From contig CAWHQP010000007.1 of assembly GCA_963831535.1 (NCBI GenBank), forward strand, positions 806,001 through 870,000: a DNA stretch of 64,000 nt. Direction: 5' to 3'. This document shows, piece by piece, positions 17,506 through 25,763 of this stretch. Position numbers and translations under genes: made by a program. Position 1 is the first letter of the stretch, and each line of letters starts with the position of its first letter. The notes beneath the pieces are model-generated. The model worked only from the letters and a program-made list of their open reading frames with translations, searched no databases and had not been told where the DNA came from. The stretch is from Bog-756 sp963831535. GTDB taxonomy: Bacteria > Actinomycetota > Acidimicrobiia > Acidimicrobiales > RAAP-2.

Positions 17506-17650
17506 GCTCAGAGTGTTGCAGCACTCGTGCCCCTGCAGCTACCCGATCCGCTGGACGGCGTCGAGGTCGGTTCGGTGGCCCTAGCGGGACTCCACGGTGT
17601 GCCATTTCCCGGCATTGTCCTTGAACCGGCCCCGGGATCAACCAACACGC

Positions 17651-18157
17651 TCAAGAGCAACCCTCAGCTTGGGCCTGGGCGATGTCGGTCTGTAGCTGTT
17701 GGATCTGTTGGGTGGCGGACGAAATCTCCGATGTGTCCTGCGAAACCTGCTCCGAGTCGTTGTCTCCTTCAGCCTGCTGTAGCTCCGAAGTCGCCTCGCT
17801 GAGATCAGTCTGTTGAACCTGCAACCGGCTCTGCATGTCTTCGATGGCCCCAGGACCGTAGAGACAGATCTTGATCGGGGTGGCAGGGGGCGATGTCGTT
17901 GCTGTCGTCGGTGGAGGTGGGGGCGTTGTAGTCGTAGTCGTAGTTGTCGGTGGAACGGTGGTTGTGGGTCGCGGCTCAGTCGATGAACTTAACGGCATTG
18001 TGGTTGCCGCCTTATCAAATCCGCCGTTGCTCGTCGGGGTCGATTCACTGCTGGACGAACATGCCGCCGCTCCGATGGACAACACTGCAACCAACGTCAC
18101 GGCCACTCGCCTGATAATCCCGCCTTCACTCCATGCTGTGGTCGGCAGGATACCCAT
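17651..18157 (-). CDS. Lipoprotein with Thr/Pro linker and coiled coil
   Basis: A 168-residue protein. Signal peptide and lipobox SIGAAAC are near residues 27-33, a Thr/Pro-rich linker spans about residues 60-90, then LYGPGAIEDMQ leads into a coiled coil of heptad-rich Gln/Ser/Asp residues (SRLQVQQTDLSEATSELQQA). It is probably anchored to the outer face of the membrane by a diacylglyceryl cysteine. Its ATG (18157) overlaps the TGA of the upstream DUF2510 gene as TGATG, so the two are translationally coupled. Confidence 0.75.
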   Translation of the reverse strand: MGILPTTAWSEGGIIRRVAVTLVAVLSIGAAACSSSSESTPTSNGGFDKAATTMPLSSSTEPRPTTTVPPTTTTTTTTPPPPPTTATTSPPATPIKICLYGPGAIEDMQSRLQVQQTDLSEATSELQQAEGDNDSEQVSQDTSEISSATQQIQQLQTDIAQAQAEGCS

Positions 18158-19002
18158 CAGCCAGCTGAGGCCGGTGGTTGGCCGTGGACATCACCCGTCC
18201 ACTGGGTTCCGTCCCACCAGCGGAGTGCGGCCAGCTTCCAGGGGTCGGCGTACCAGCCAGCGTTGACGGTCGGCACCGGGGACTGAGCGACAGGAGCGAC
18301 AGGAGCCACCTGGGGTGGTGCGATCGCCGTGGGCGGAGTCGGGGCGATCTGGGCCGGTTCTGGCGGGCGGTTCCGGTCGATCTCGTCGAGGCCGTTCTGC
18401 AGCTCGGTGATGAGTTCGTTGATGGTCCCCTTGAAGTGGGCCAGCCCGAGGTCGAGGCGGAAGTCGAACCAGCCAGCAAGGCTCGGTCCGTAGTGGATCG
18501 TCGTGGGCTTCTGGCGGTTGGAGACGGAGAACGTGGTCGACCCACTGTTGTCGTCGTGCTCGAACCCGATCAGCTTGGTGTAGGCGCACTCTCGGGTCTG
18601 CTTACCGCCCTGGAAGATGACCCGCTGGTTCGTGATGAAGGTGGTGCCCGTATCGATGGCCGTGGGGGTGGGCGTCCCCGACACGTAATGGCCCTTGTTG
18701 ACCCCTACTCGGTAACGGACCGATCGACCGCCCACCTTGGCGATGGGGATGGAGACACCCTGGGAGTGTCCCTGGTAATGCCCTGCTCCCTTGCGCTCTT
18801 CGATCAACGAGGTGTTGGTGACCTTGGCGAACACAGCCTCACCGGACTTCAGCATGATCGAGTCGGCTCCACTGCCGGTACTGGTCTTGGCCGTGTTGAG
18901 TAGGTCGGCCTGGGAGTCCCGCTCGGCCTGCCAGGCGGCGAGCGCCTGCTCGTGCTCCTGGGCGGCCTTCTTGGCCTTGTGATCCTCGAACACGTCCCGC
19001 AC
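18157..19002 (-). CDS. DUF2510 C-terminal domain protein
   Basis: About 281 residues from a GTG at 19002. The frame extends to 19107 but that part is unlike protein, so the start is not certain. It begins with a Lys/Glu/Ala-rich helix (DHKAKKAAQEHEQALAAW). A PH-like or GRAM-like middle follows, with AIDTGTTFITNQRVIFQGGKQ and FEHDDNSGSTTFSVSNR. The end is a Pro-rich linker and a DUF2510 motif, AGWYADPWKLAALRWWDGTQW. There is no membrane segment. It forms a two-gene operon with the downstream lipoprotein. Confidence 0.75.
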   Translation of the reverse strand: MRDVFEDHKAKKAAQEHEQALAAWQAERDSQADLLNTAKTSTGSGADSIMLKSGEAVFAKVTNTSLIEERKGAGHYQGHSQGVSIPIAKVGGRSVRYRVGVNKGHYVSGTPTPTAIDTGTTFITNQRVIFQGGKQTRECAYTKLIGFEHDDNSGSTTFSVSNRQKPTTIHYGPSLAGWFDFRLDLGLAHFKGTINELITELQNGLDEIDRNRPPEPAQIAPTPPTAIAPPQVAPVAPVAQSPVPTVNAGWYADPWKLAALRWWDGTQWTGDVHGQPPASAG

Positions 19003-19174
19003 CTCCGTGGTGGTTGATCGGGCAGTGCGGAGAGGTCCTCCAGGACCGATCCACCCGCCTCTCCAGAGTTCGTCGGCGGCTGGTAATACCGCCGATCTAC
19101 AGGACATCTGAGCACATCTGGAGCTGGGTCTACCGTTCCCGGGATCGGCGAGAGGAGAGGAACTTCCATGGTAC

Positions 19175-19966
19175 GTGCACGAAAGTTCCGCACCCTTGCG
19201 CCGCGACCAGACCGCCTACGACGCCTTCGCCAGGGCCGTGGAGCTGCCCCTCACGATCCTGGCTCTTCTATGGCTGCCGGTGCTGGTGCTGCCCTACATC
19301 ATCAACCTTTCCCCGGACCTGAAAGCAGCGTTCGAGGCCATCGACCTGTTCGTCTGGGCGATGTTCGTCCTGGAGTATCTGATCAAGCTGTACCTATCGC
19401 CCAGCCGGAAGGTCTTCTTCACTCACCATCTCCTTGATCTGGCCGTCATCGCCGTCCCTGTATTCCGACCGCTCCGGGCAGCACGGCTGCTCCGGCTCCT
19501 GAACCTCGGCCGGGTGGGCATCGTGCTGGCCAATGCACTACGCCGCACGAAGGCGCTGTTCACCCACCGAGGGCTGCACTTTGTTCTGCTCGCTGTTCTG
19601 GCCGTGATCTTCGCCTGCTCGGCCCTGGTTCTGTCGTTCGAGCATCAGGCCAAGGGATCGAACATCCACAACTTCGGTGACGCACTCTGGTGGGCCATCG
19701 TCACAGTGACCACCGTCGGCTACGGGGACAAGTATCCCGTGAGTGCTGGAGGACGGGCCGTGGCCACCATCCTCATGTTTGTTGGCATCGGCCTCATTGG
19801 TGTGCTGACTGCAACAGTGGCTTCGTATTTCGTGGAGGAGGGAGCTGAGGATGAGCGGGCAGACCTGATCGAGCGACTGGATCGCATGGAGGCGATGCTG
19901 ATGGAACTGACCGGCCGGGCAACGGACGACGGGCCGCTGGGGACTCAGTCAGCCACTCCGCAATAA
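19175..19966 (+). CDS. Voltage-gated potassium channel (Kv-type, six membrane segments)
   Basis: A 263-residue inner-membrane protein. Segments S1-S4 lie in the first 110 residues; S4 reads FRPLRAARLLRLLNLGR, with regularly spaced Arg. The pore helix and selectivity filter TTVGYGD are near residue 185, S6 near 200-220. The C-terminal tail ERADLIERLDRMEAMLMEL is a likely tetramerising coiled coil. It conducts K+ across the membrane. The GTG at 19175 keeps the frame. An ATG at 19168 with a better-placed AGGAG opens a different frame, so a frameshift near the start or a weak start is possible. Confidence 0.88.
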   Translation: MHESSAPLRRDQTAYDAFARAVELPLTILALLWLPVLVLPYIINLSPDLKAAFEAIDLFVWAMFVLEYLIKLYLSPSRKVFFTHHLLDLAVIAVPVFRPLRAARLLRLLNLGRVGIVLANALRRTKALFTHRGLHFVLLAVLAVIFACSALVLSFEHQAKGSNIHNFGDALWWAIVTVTTVGYGDKYPVSAGGRAVATILMFVGIGLIGVLTATVASYFVEEGAEDERADLIERLDRMEAMLMELTGRATDDGPLGTQSATPQ

Positions 19967-20001
19967 CCCGGCAGCCAGCTGCAACTCATGAAGGTCAATG
20001 A

Positions 20002-20475
20002 TCACGGACCGAGGTTGATGGTCGGCGTTCCCGCACACACCTGGAGATAGACCGTGCTCCCTGCAGGTGCGAGTGTCCCCGGCAACGGAGATTGCCCGAC
20101 CACCTCTCCGGCATTCCACGAGTTGGGGCCGGAGATGGGTGAGTCGAAATAGCAAGCATCTGAGGTCACAGGGTCGTAGCCAGCAACAAAGCCAGCCTGG
20201 GTGATCACGTCTTGGGCCACGGCCCGACTACCCGATTGCTCTCCGGGACCGGCCGCATCGGGGACCGTCGCCATTGGGATGGTGGTCGTTGTTGGCGGAA
20301 CTGTGGTCGTCGTGGTCGGCAGAACCGTCGTAGTTGTAGGCGGAATCGTGGTCGTCGTCGTGGTTGGTGTTGTCTTGGCGACCTTTGGCTTGGGCTGTAG
20401 GGTATGCGTCGCCGCGGGAGACGAACACCCAGCAAAAAGGACCGCACCCGTGATTACAACCACCATTTGCCGCAT
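20002..20475 (-). CDS. Lipoprotein with one PASTA-like domain
   Basis: A 157-residue protein from the ATG at 20475. Lipobox LFAGC is near residue 15, then a linker of Thr/Pro/Val repeats (TTTTTIPPTTTTVLPTTTTT) about 45 residues long. The C-terminal domain has AQDVITQAGFVAGYDPVT, GEVVGQSPLPGTLAPAGSTV, the typical PASTA order. PASTA domains bind muropeptides or act as spacers in cell-wall proteins. Extracellular and membrane-anchored. No partner gene is adjacent. Confidence 0.78.
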   Translation of the reverse strand: MRQMVVVITGAVLFAGCSSPAATHTLQPKPKVAKTTPTTTTTTIPPTTTTVLPTTTTTVPPTTTTIPMATVPDAAGPGEQSGSRAVAQDVITQAGFVAGYDPVTSDACYFDSPISGPNSWNAGEVVGQSPLPGTLAPAGSTVYLQVCAGTPTINLGP

Positions 20476-20547
20476 GAACCACCTTACGGCCAGGCGAATA
20501 CGCAGCGCCGACACCTTCTTCGTCTTGGGTGCGACAAGAACTTGCAA

Positions 20548-20853
20548 TCCGGTGGGTGGCCGAAATCCCCGCAGAACGAAGGTAGCCGGTGGATTACGGA
20601 CCCCATGGGGTTAGACGGTTGCTGGACCTGGCCGGTGCCAAGTACCTCCTGCCCCGCACAGTTGGATTTGAGTTCCGGCAGTGGTGGGGGTAATCACTCC
20701 TTGCGAGGAGCCTCCCTCGGTGATTACCCCAGTTTCTGATAGCCGACGCAAGTGCTCGGGTCGGATCGACTCGGGCCGTTGCCGGAACGCTGGGTGACAT
20801 CCGTCCGACGTAGTCGTGTGAGCTGGAGAACTCCATCACGGCAACAGCTGAAG
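20548..20853. other. Non-coding stretch with hairpin and one copy of an 80-bp repeat
   Basis: Holds an 11-bp perfect inverted repeat (GGGGTAATCAC at 20687-20697 and its complement at 20720-20730), with a smaller nested hairpin CTCC/GGAG in the loop. Next to it, about 20621-20686 is an imperfect copy of sequence at about 21387-21467. Weak open frames on the minus strand lack coding character. It may be the eroded 5' end of a second copy of the neighbouring NHL-type gene. Confidence 0.45.
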
Positions 20854-21467
20854 CTACTTCGGCCGCGGTACCGGCACACCCTTGTCGAGCAGGCGCACCT
20901 GACCGTTGGGGTCGATCGACAACAAAGCGGGCACGTTGGCTCCCCCGTTCTCGCCGTCAGTCACCGCGTAGATCACCCCATTCGGAGCCACCGCTACCCC
21001 GGAGGGTCGGAACCCACCAGGGAGACCCGGCACAGGGTTAAGGCCAAAAGTCTTGGCTGAGGCGACGCTGGACCCTGTAATCCGATTGACGGCGAATCTC
21101 CCGTAATCGCCCACCACAACGCTCCCGTCGCGTGCCGACGCCAGTGCGCCACCAGTGACGTAGATCTCCCCGGCGTAGTTGGTGGGGCCGCTATAGGAGT
21201 CGAAGAGCAGCCGGTGAACACCAAGGCGATTGCTGAGATCGCCATCGAACGCGCCGCACGCCCAAATCCTCTCACCAACGTCGGGTGGAAGTCCGCTGAA
21301 TATCGGACCGATCCGGGCTCGACGGTCGGCGATGGTCATCCCTCCGGCGGCTCCGCTTCCTTGATCCTGGGTTACGAGTGGAACTGGGTTATCCGATGTT
21401 GCCACCTGGCCGATGGCAGATACCTCCTGCCCGGCGTAATCGGATTTCAGCTCCCGTAATGGTGGGA
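20621..21467. repeat. Imperfect direct repeat pair flanking the propeller fragment
   Basis: The two copies are about 20621-20690 and 21387-21467. Shared words include ACCTGGCC, TACCTCCTGCCC, TTGGATTT/TCGGATTT and TGGTGGG. On the minus strand both copies encode similar peptides (ELKSxxAGQEV). The coordinates bound both copies and the interval between; only the ends are repeated. Probably a gene-internal duplication. Confidence 0.5.
20854..21405 (-). pseudogene. NHL/SMP-30-type beta-propeller fragment
   Basis: The frame encodes GALASARDGSVVVGDYGRFAV, GFRPSGVAVAPNGVIYAVTD and PALLSIDPNGQVRLLDKG: three blades of an NHL-type propeller ending in a natural stop. Complete propellers need about 250-300 residues; this one has at most 184 and no signal peptide. 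The frame is open further upstream to about 21470 as AGQEVSAIGQV without a start. The 5' part is probably missing. Confidence 0.55.
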
Positions 21468-21546
21468 GGGGGTCGATCCGACCTAAGACCGCCTCCCGCT
21501 CTCAACGGCATATAGTCCCTGGTCCCAAGGCGTCGAGACCTATGCT

Positions 21547-22935
21547 GTGCCGGTTGTGGAACAGCTTCGGCGGCCCGGGAAGACCTTCATCATGCTGGTC
21601 CTCATGACGATGTCGCTGGCCGCGTGCTCCGGAAATGGTTCCGGCAGTGCTCCTTCGACCACTCAACCGCCACATCCCAAACTAAGTGATTTCGTGCCGT
21701 CTAATGCTGTCGTCTCCAGCGTGAAGGCCGTGCAGATGACCCCGAGTGGACCGCCACAACAGGCGGTGACCTACACCAGCCAGGATCAGTCCTCGACGAG
21801 CGGATTCACCTACCAGGATCTGCTGATCCTGTCCTGGGATCATTACGCCCGACGGTGGGTGGATGTCTTCGATGGCTCGAAGGTCCAGGCTCCTGGAGCG
21901 ACTGGCGGACCGGCCCAGGAAAATACGGTGCTTCCGCAGGATGCAAATATCGTGCGACTGGAGGACTTCCCTCTTGAATCATCCCCGGGTCGGGTCGACC
22001 TCGTCTTCTGGTCGTTCCTCAACGGTGGTGCAAACGGGAACCTTGAAGTGGGCATTGTCCACTTTGACGGCCAGACAGCCAGCATCCCGTACTTCGACAC
22101 TTACACGCCGTCCCCAGCGGGATCTGGGCCCAGCGCTACCGGTATCGCTCCTCACGAGCAGCTCTCGATTCCCGCTGGATGGCTCACCGCCGATGACCCG
22201 CAGTGTTGTGCCATCCGCGGCTTCGTGAACACTGTCGGTTTCCGCACTCAGACCCTCTCGGGCGGCTACAAGTCCAGTACTTATGTCATCACGTCCAGCA
22301 CCCAGTCTTGGCTGGGGGCCTACGTTGCACTGCCCCCGAACACGAGTGGTGGCTCGACTGTTCCGAACCCAGTAGTGATCACCGTGGTGCCAGGGAGCCC
22401 TGCGGCGGGCGTGCTGCAACCAGGCGATCAACTGATCAGCGTGGCGGGCGTGACGGTGCCGACCAGTAGTGACCTCGGGCCACCGGTCATTGACCAGATC
22501 GCCAAGGGCCTCCCAGGAACGACTATCGCTTTGACCATCCTTCGTGGCGGCTCCGAACGAGTGCTGAACATCACACTGGCTTCGACCGCCTCACCTGCCT
22601 ATTCCGCAGCGAGTGCTCCCGAGCCGGGGTATCTCGGAGTCCAAGTGGCCACCGAGGGAGCACAGAATGGAAGTCCGGCCGGGGCACTCGTAGAGTCCGT
22701 CGAATCGAACTCTCCGGCTGAGACGGCGGGATTGGTGGCTGGTGACATCCTCACATCCATCGGCTCCACCCCGGTGACGACCGACCAGGGACTCGCCGAG
22801 GCCCTCTATGAAATCTCACCCGGTACCGGTGTCCAGGTGGCCTACGTTGATGAGACAGGAGCGGCGCACGCGGTCACCGTGACCATCGGGGCTTATCCCA
22901 CAGATAATCCGGGACCCACGGTTACAAGCGTCTGA
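21547..22935 (+). CDS. Lipoprotein with two PDZ domains
   Basis: Up to 462 residues. Signal peptide FIMLVLMTMSLAAC ends in a lipobox near residue 27. A region of about 230 residues has no recognised fold. Two PDZ domains follow: VVITVVPGSPAAGVLQPGDQ near 280 and YLGVQVATEG...GALVESVESNSPAETAGLVAGDI near 375. There is no protease domain, so it is likely a ligand-binding or scaffold protein on the outer membrane face rather than a DegP-type protease. The GTG at 21547 or the ATG codons just before the hydrophobic core are alternative starts. Confidence 0.8.
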   Translation: MPVVEQLRRPGKTFIMLVLMTMSLAACSGNGSGSAPSTTQPPHPKLSDFVPSNAVVSSVKAVQMTPSGPPQQAVTYTSQDQSSTSGFTYQDLLILSWDHYARRWVDVFDGSKVQAPGATGGPAQENTVLPQDANIVRLEDFPLESSPGRVDLVFWSFLNGGANGNLEVGIVHFDGQTASIPYFDTYTPSPAGSGPSATGIAPHEQLSIPAGWLTADDPQCCAIRGFVNTVGFRTQTLSGGYKSSTYVITSSTQSWLGAYVALPPNTSGGSTVPNPVVITVVPGSPAAGVLQPGDQLISVAGVTVPTSSDLGPPVIDQIAKGLPGTTIALTILRGGSERVLNITLASTASPAYSAASAPEPGYLGVQVATEGAQNGSPAGALVESVESNSPAETAGLVAGDILTSIGSTPVTTDQGLAEALYEISPGTGVQVAYVDETGAAHAVTVTIGAYPTDNPGPTVTSV

Positions 22936-23048
22936 CGATCAACCCGGTACTTGGCAATATGCCCGGTGATCGTGGTGGCCCTCCCGGGTTCTCACCTGAA
23001 TCGTTCCACCTAAGGTCCTCTGTCCGCCCGAATGGGTAGCGTTGGGCG

Positions 23049-23519
23049 GTGGCCATGTCCCCCTTTATCCAGCGGATTCGACAGCTTGTGGGAAACGAGC
23101 TGCTGCTCCTCCCGTCCGTAGCAGTACTACCCAGGGATGCTGAAGGTCGGCTCCTCTTGGTGCGCCTCATCGATTCAGGACAGTGGGCCACCATCGGTGG
23201 AGGGATCGAACCGGACGAGTCGCCCGAAGAGGCGGCCGTCCGGGAGGCGCAGGAAGAGGCGAGGGTTGCACTCCAACTCGGCCGATTGATCGGTGTCTTC
23301 GGAGGGCCCGAATACCGGGTGACCTATCCCAACGGTGATCAGTCCGCCTACGTTCCCGTGGTGTTTGAGGCCAACGTGCTCTCGGGTGTGCCCAGTCCCG
23401 ACGGTGACGAGACCAGCGAGGTCGGCTGGTTTCACATCGCCGACCTCCCCTACTCCGAGATGGGAATACTGACTCGTGCCCTGCTCCGAGACGCTGGCTT
23501 CGGACCGGGTAATAGTTAA
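23049..23519 (+). CDS. NUDIX hydrolase
   Basis: A 156-residue protein with a full Nudix box GGGIEPDESPEEAAVREAQEEARV near residues 60-80, matching GX5EX7REUXEEXGU except Ala/Val at the end. It hydrolyses a nucleoside diphosphate linked to another moiety. VPVVFEANVLSG and EVGWFHIADLP are the flanking strands typical of ADP-ribose or RNA-cap-type members. Substrate unknown. Alone on its strand. Confidence 0.85.
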   Translation: MAMSPFIQRIRQLVGNELLLLPSVAVLPRDAEGRLLLVRLIDSGQWATIGGGIEPDESPEEAAVREAQEEARVALQLGRLIGVFGGPEYRVTYPNGDQSAYVPVVFEANVLSGVPSPDGDETSEVGWFHIADLPYSEMGILTRALLRDAGFGPGNS

Positions 23520-23692
23520 TCCTGATGCTTCTACCGTTGTCGCGGCGCTGACTTTCCCCGCCGATTTGTGACACTCGGTGGATCCCTATCACGATGGGGT
23601 GCATCCGCAGCAACCCCTTTACTGCTTCCCAGTTATCACGTGCCCGTTCTGGGCGGTTCGCCATGGACGTCACTCATCCACGGGCGTGGTCC

Positions 23693-24529
23693 TCAGCGAT
23701 CTGGGAGCCCCAACCGCCTCAGCGTCTGCTCATGATCCGCAACGGGTCGACCTACTTCCTTACAGAGGTCGACCGCCCTGGTGACAACGTCGGCGTTGCT
23801 GGGTGACCCAGCCCAGTCTTCGAGGCCGACATGCAGGTGTCCACCCCGCTCCAGTGCAGCCCGAGCGATCGGGCTGTCAAGCAGATCGCCGCCCATTACG
23901 GCCACTGACCACGGCAGTTCGATTCTATCCAGAAGCGAAAGATAGGCATCGAGAGCGGGCTGGGTCGGTGGAAGGCCGAAGACACCTCCTAGGTAGCCAG
24001 ACTCCTCGGCGAAGTACAACTTGATCATGGTTCCCACAGGGAGCCGACCCTGGTGCCAGAGCTGTAGGGCTTTTCGGAGGAACCCCGGCTCGAAGATGGC
24101 CATGCTCGGTGCCAACTGGTTGGCTGTACAGACGTCGACCTGGTAATCGATGTCGGCGGCCGAGTTGGTGTAGACGAAGGATCCAAGGTTCACCGATCCA
24201 GCATCGACAATGCCGATCCTGCACCCGGCGGCGGCCAGATGGGGCAGGTGGGCGTAGCTCATTTCGACCGGTCCGGCGTTGACCGTCGGATAGAGCAGTG
24301 CCTCGGGGACCTGTTCCCACACCGGCTTCCAGGAGTCCAAATAGGCGGCAGCGGCCGTGTCGCCATCCACCATCACGACGTCCACATGGTTGTGCACGAT
24401 GGCGGCCCCTGCATCGAGGCAGGCCAGGATGTCGGCCGTGATCTCGTCGGCTGAGCGTGGGACGTTTGGGTTGTCCCGCTTGGAGGTCAGTCCGTTGATT
24501 GCAGCTTCGATTATCACCGGCTCGTCCAT
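23693..24529 (-). CDS. Beta-keto acid cleavage enzyme (BKACE, DUF849)
   Basis: A 278-residue protein, normal length for the family. The start PVIIEAAINGLT, the metal-binding His pair in AAIVHNHVDV, PTVNAG, GSVNLGSF, IFEPGFLRKAL and HLHVGLEDWAG are the familiar BKACE blocks. The family condenses a beta-keto acid with acetyl-CoA, giving acetoacetate and a CoA ester; the founder acts on 3-keto-5-aminohexanoate. The exact substrate is set by residues I cannot assess. It is convergent with the NUDIX gene and divergent from the hydrolase gene at 24695. Confidence 0.85.
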   Translation of the reverse strand: MDEPVIIEAAINGLTSKRDNPNVPRSADEITADILACLDAGAAIVHNHVDVVMVDGDTAAAAYLDSWKPVWEQVPEALLYPTVNAGPVEMSYAHLPHLAAAGCRIGIVDAGSVNLGSFVYTNSAADIDYQVDVCTANQLAPSMAIFEPGFLRKALQLWHQGRLPVGTMIKLYFAEESGYLGGVFGLPPTQPALDAYLSLLDRIELPWSVAVMGGDLLDSPIARAALERGGHLHVGLEDWAGSPSNADVVTRAVDLCKEVGRPVADHEQTLRRLGLPDR

Positions 24530-24694
24530 GCAGCCTCCCTACGCGTGTACGTGCCCGGTCAGTATTGCAAGGATCAACCTCATGGTGCCCTCACAGCCGA
24601 GTTCGACTTTGGAGAACCACGACCGACCGTCGTCCCAGGGGTCGGCGACGATGTCCGGCAGCCTCGACCGGAATCACGGTGCTAGGAATGTCGG

Positions 24695-25516
24695 GTGTCT
24701 ACCTGGCTGATTCAGGAGCGTGGTGGTGTCCGATTAGCGACACTCGATTTTGGCGGAGTCGGACAGAATGTTGTCCTTCTTCATGGACTCGCCGGTCATG
24801 CTGGCGAATGGAAAGAGACGGCGGGGTGGCTGACTGAAACGCATCGGGTGCTGGCCCCAGACGCCCGGGGTCATGGACGAAGCGAGCGACGGCCCACCGA
24901 TGTGACTCAGTCGGCATTCATGGACGATGCCACCTTCCTAATCGAGGAACTCGCGAGCCCTCCCGTCATCCTGGTTGGCCAGTCCTTGGGTGGTCTGACA
25001 GCTCTGGCGCTTGCTGCTCAGCGCCCCGATCTCGTAGAGGCTCTAATCCTGGCCGATGCCGGTCCCGGCGGAGCAGGATCGGCTGAAGAAGCAGAAGGAG
25101 CAACCAGCGACCTGGGCCGGTCTCTGGCTCGCTGGCCGGTGCCGTTTCCGAATCGGAGCGCTGCAGTTACTTACTTCGGTGGGCCGTCGTTGGCCGCCGA
25201 GGCCTGGGCTGATGGGCTCGTCCAGGACGGCGATGGATTACGGCCCTCCTTCGACATTCCCGTATTGATGCAGATCCTTCGACAAGCAGTCTCTCGGTCC
25301 TACTGGGATGAATGGAGGAGCATCCGCTGTCCGACCCTGATGGTGCGGGCGGCTAATGGAGTCATTGGCCAGAATGAGGTGGAGATGATGTCAGCCCAGC
25401 TACCCGCGGCTGAGGTCACCGAACTACCGGGGGCCAAGCACGACCTTCACTTGGACCAGCCCGATCGGTGGCGAGAGGTCGTCCAAGAGTTCCTCGGGTC
25501 AATAACAAGACGGTAA
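24695..25516 (+). CDS. Alpha/beta hydrolase
   Basis: A 273-residue protein. Oxyanion-hole segment LLHGLAGHAGEW is near residue 29, nucleophile elbow GQSLGG (Ser near 94) and His in GAKHDLHLD near 250. It has the size and spacing of epoxide-hydrolase or esterase-like fold members. Substrate unknown. It is divergent from the BKACE gene with about 165 bp between them, so they may share a regulatory region. Cytosolic, no signal peptide. Confidence 0.83.
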   Translation: MSTWLIQERGGVRLATLDFGGVGQNVVLLHGLAGHAGEWKETAGWLTETHRVLAPDARGHGRSERRPTDVTQSAFMDDATFLIEELASPPVILVGQSLGGLTALALAAQRPDLVEALILADAGPGGAGSAEEAEGATSDLGRSLARWPVPFPNRSAAVTYFGGPSLAAEAWADGLVQDGDGLRPSFDIPVLMQILRQAVSRSYWDEWRSIRCPTLMVRAANGVIGQNEVEMMSAQLPAAEVTELPGAKHDLHLDQPDRWREVVQEFLGSITRR

Positions 25517-25763
25517 GGCGCTGTCCCACGTCCTCGTTGGCACCAGGTATCCCTCCAGCGCCCGAGCAGCATCTGTTGTCGGGGTAAATCGAGCATGCAT
25601 AAGTGCCGGATCCGGCGTACGGGTGGCGGACCCCCACTAACCGGACCCGGCGGGCACGGTATCGACAGAGCATTAGAGGGAACTGAGAACCGGGGGCCGT
25701 CGATCGAGGCTCAATGAAGTAGAGCCTGTGGATTCTCGGGCCCTCCCCTGTAAGGCTGGCGGA

